Source: JANRLJ01 sp034437895 (lineage in GTDB: Bacteria > Chloroflexota > Anaerolineae > Aggregatilineales > Phototrophicaceae). Taken from it: a stretch of DNA of 5,053 nucleotides. The notes beneath the pieces were generated by a model that did not search any database, had not been told where the DNA came from, and saw only the letters and a program-made list of their open reading frames with translations. The translations under genes and the position numbers were made by a program. Shown here piece after piece: positions 4,890 through 5,053 of this stretch. How positions within the stretch are numbered: position 1 is the stretch's first letter; each line of letters opens with the position of its first letter. The DNA is taken from the NCBI GenBank assembly GCA_034437895.1, contig DAOTTO010000050.1, forward strand, positions 1 to 5,053, read 5' to 3'.

Positions 4890-5053
4890 ATGACTCAAGA
4901 AACCTTCTCAGTCCAACTGCATACCATTCTCGTGACGGATGATGACTTTTACAGCCGTGAGGCGCTCAGTAAATTGATGCGTGGCGACGGCTATCAAGTT
5001 ATCGAAGCCGAAAATGGCTTGCAAGCCCTCGCATTATGTCAATCTGAGGTTTG
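4890..5053 (+). CDS. Response regulator receiver domain, 5' part only
   Basis: 54 codons are visible before the window ends, too short for a full domain of about 120 residues. After a 10-residue lead the receiver fold begins: HTILVTDDD (11-19) is strand 1 with the acidic cluster D17-D18-D19 that binds magnesium, FYSREALSKLMRGDGY (20-35) is helix 1, and QVIEAENGLQALAL (36-49) is strand 2 and helix 2, with the usual 'A.NG..AL' pattern. The phosphoacceptor aspartate and the Thr/Lys switch residues lie beyond the window, as does any output domain, so the type (single-domain, DNA-binding, diguanylate cyclase and so on) cannot be told. ATG 4890 is the only start, since an in-frame TAA lies at 4881. 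The ribosome binding site is poor (AAAG at 4882-4885 at best). A partner histidine kinase would phosphorylate it. Confidence 0.88.
   Translation, partial: MTQETFSVQLHTILVTDDDFYSREALSKLMRGDGYQVIEAENGLQALALCQSEV

Overview
The window looks like part of a bacterial chromosome, most plausibly from the Chloroflexota (Anaerolineae-like). That assignment is an inference. It rests on the C/G-rich 'CCCCTCTCC...GGAGAGGGG...TTTAGGGGTGGGG' and 'AACCACAGAG...CACAGAG' intergenic repeats, which I recall from such genomes, on a DUF6159-like membrane protein, and on a secreted M23 peptidase fused to a beta-propeller. No rRNA, tRNA, CRISPR array or intact transposase gene is visible.

Layout. Positions 1-166 are non-coding: two adjacent GC-rich hairpins of a dispersed-repeat type, then a clear intrinsic terminator that ends transcription entering from the left. 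A MarR-family regulator (240-701, +) follows and meets an extended-SDR / dihydroflavonol-reductase-like enzyme (698-1744, -) tail to tail, with the two stop codons overlapping. The 370-bp gap 1745-2114 has no gene but is dense in repeats: a TTAGC-type degenerate repeat, a bulged hairpin resembling an IS200/IS605 end, and a 222-bp nested inverted-repeat (MITE-like) block carrying AACCACAGAG motifs.

Next come a six-helix membrane protein (2115-2978, -) and, divergently, an exported M23 metallopeptidase with a C-terminal beta-propeller (3138-4709, +). They share an intergenic region with overlapping candidate promoters, a dyad and a hairpin. After the peptidase an extended -10 promoter and a roughly 120-nt AT-rich leader precede the 5' end of a response-regulator receiver gene (4890 to beyond 5053, +), cut by the window edge.

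The genes do not form one obvious pathway. The membrane protein and peptidase share a control region and both act at the envelope, but a functional link is only inferred. MarR and the SDR enzyme are convergent neighbours, so regulation of one by the other is possible but not shown. I found no complete undescribed system. The most notable items are the composite repeat island at 1751-2083, the peptidase-propeller fusion with an ambiguous export signal, and the structured leader of the response-regulator gene.
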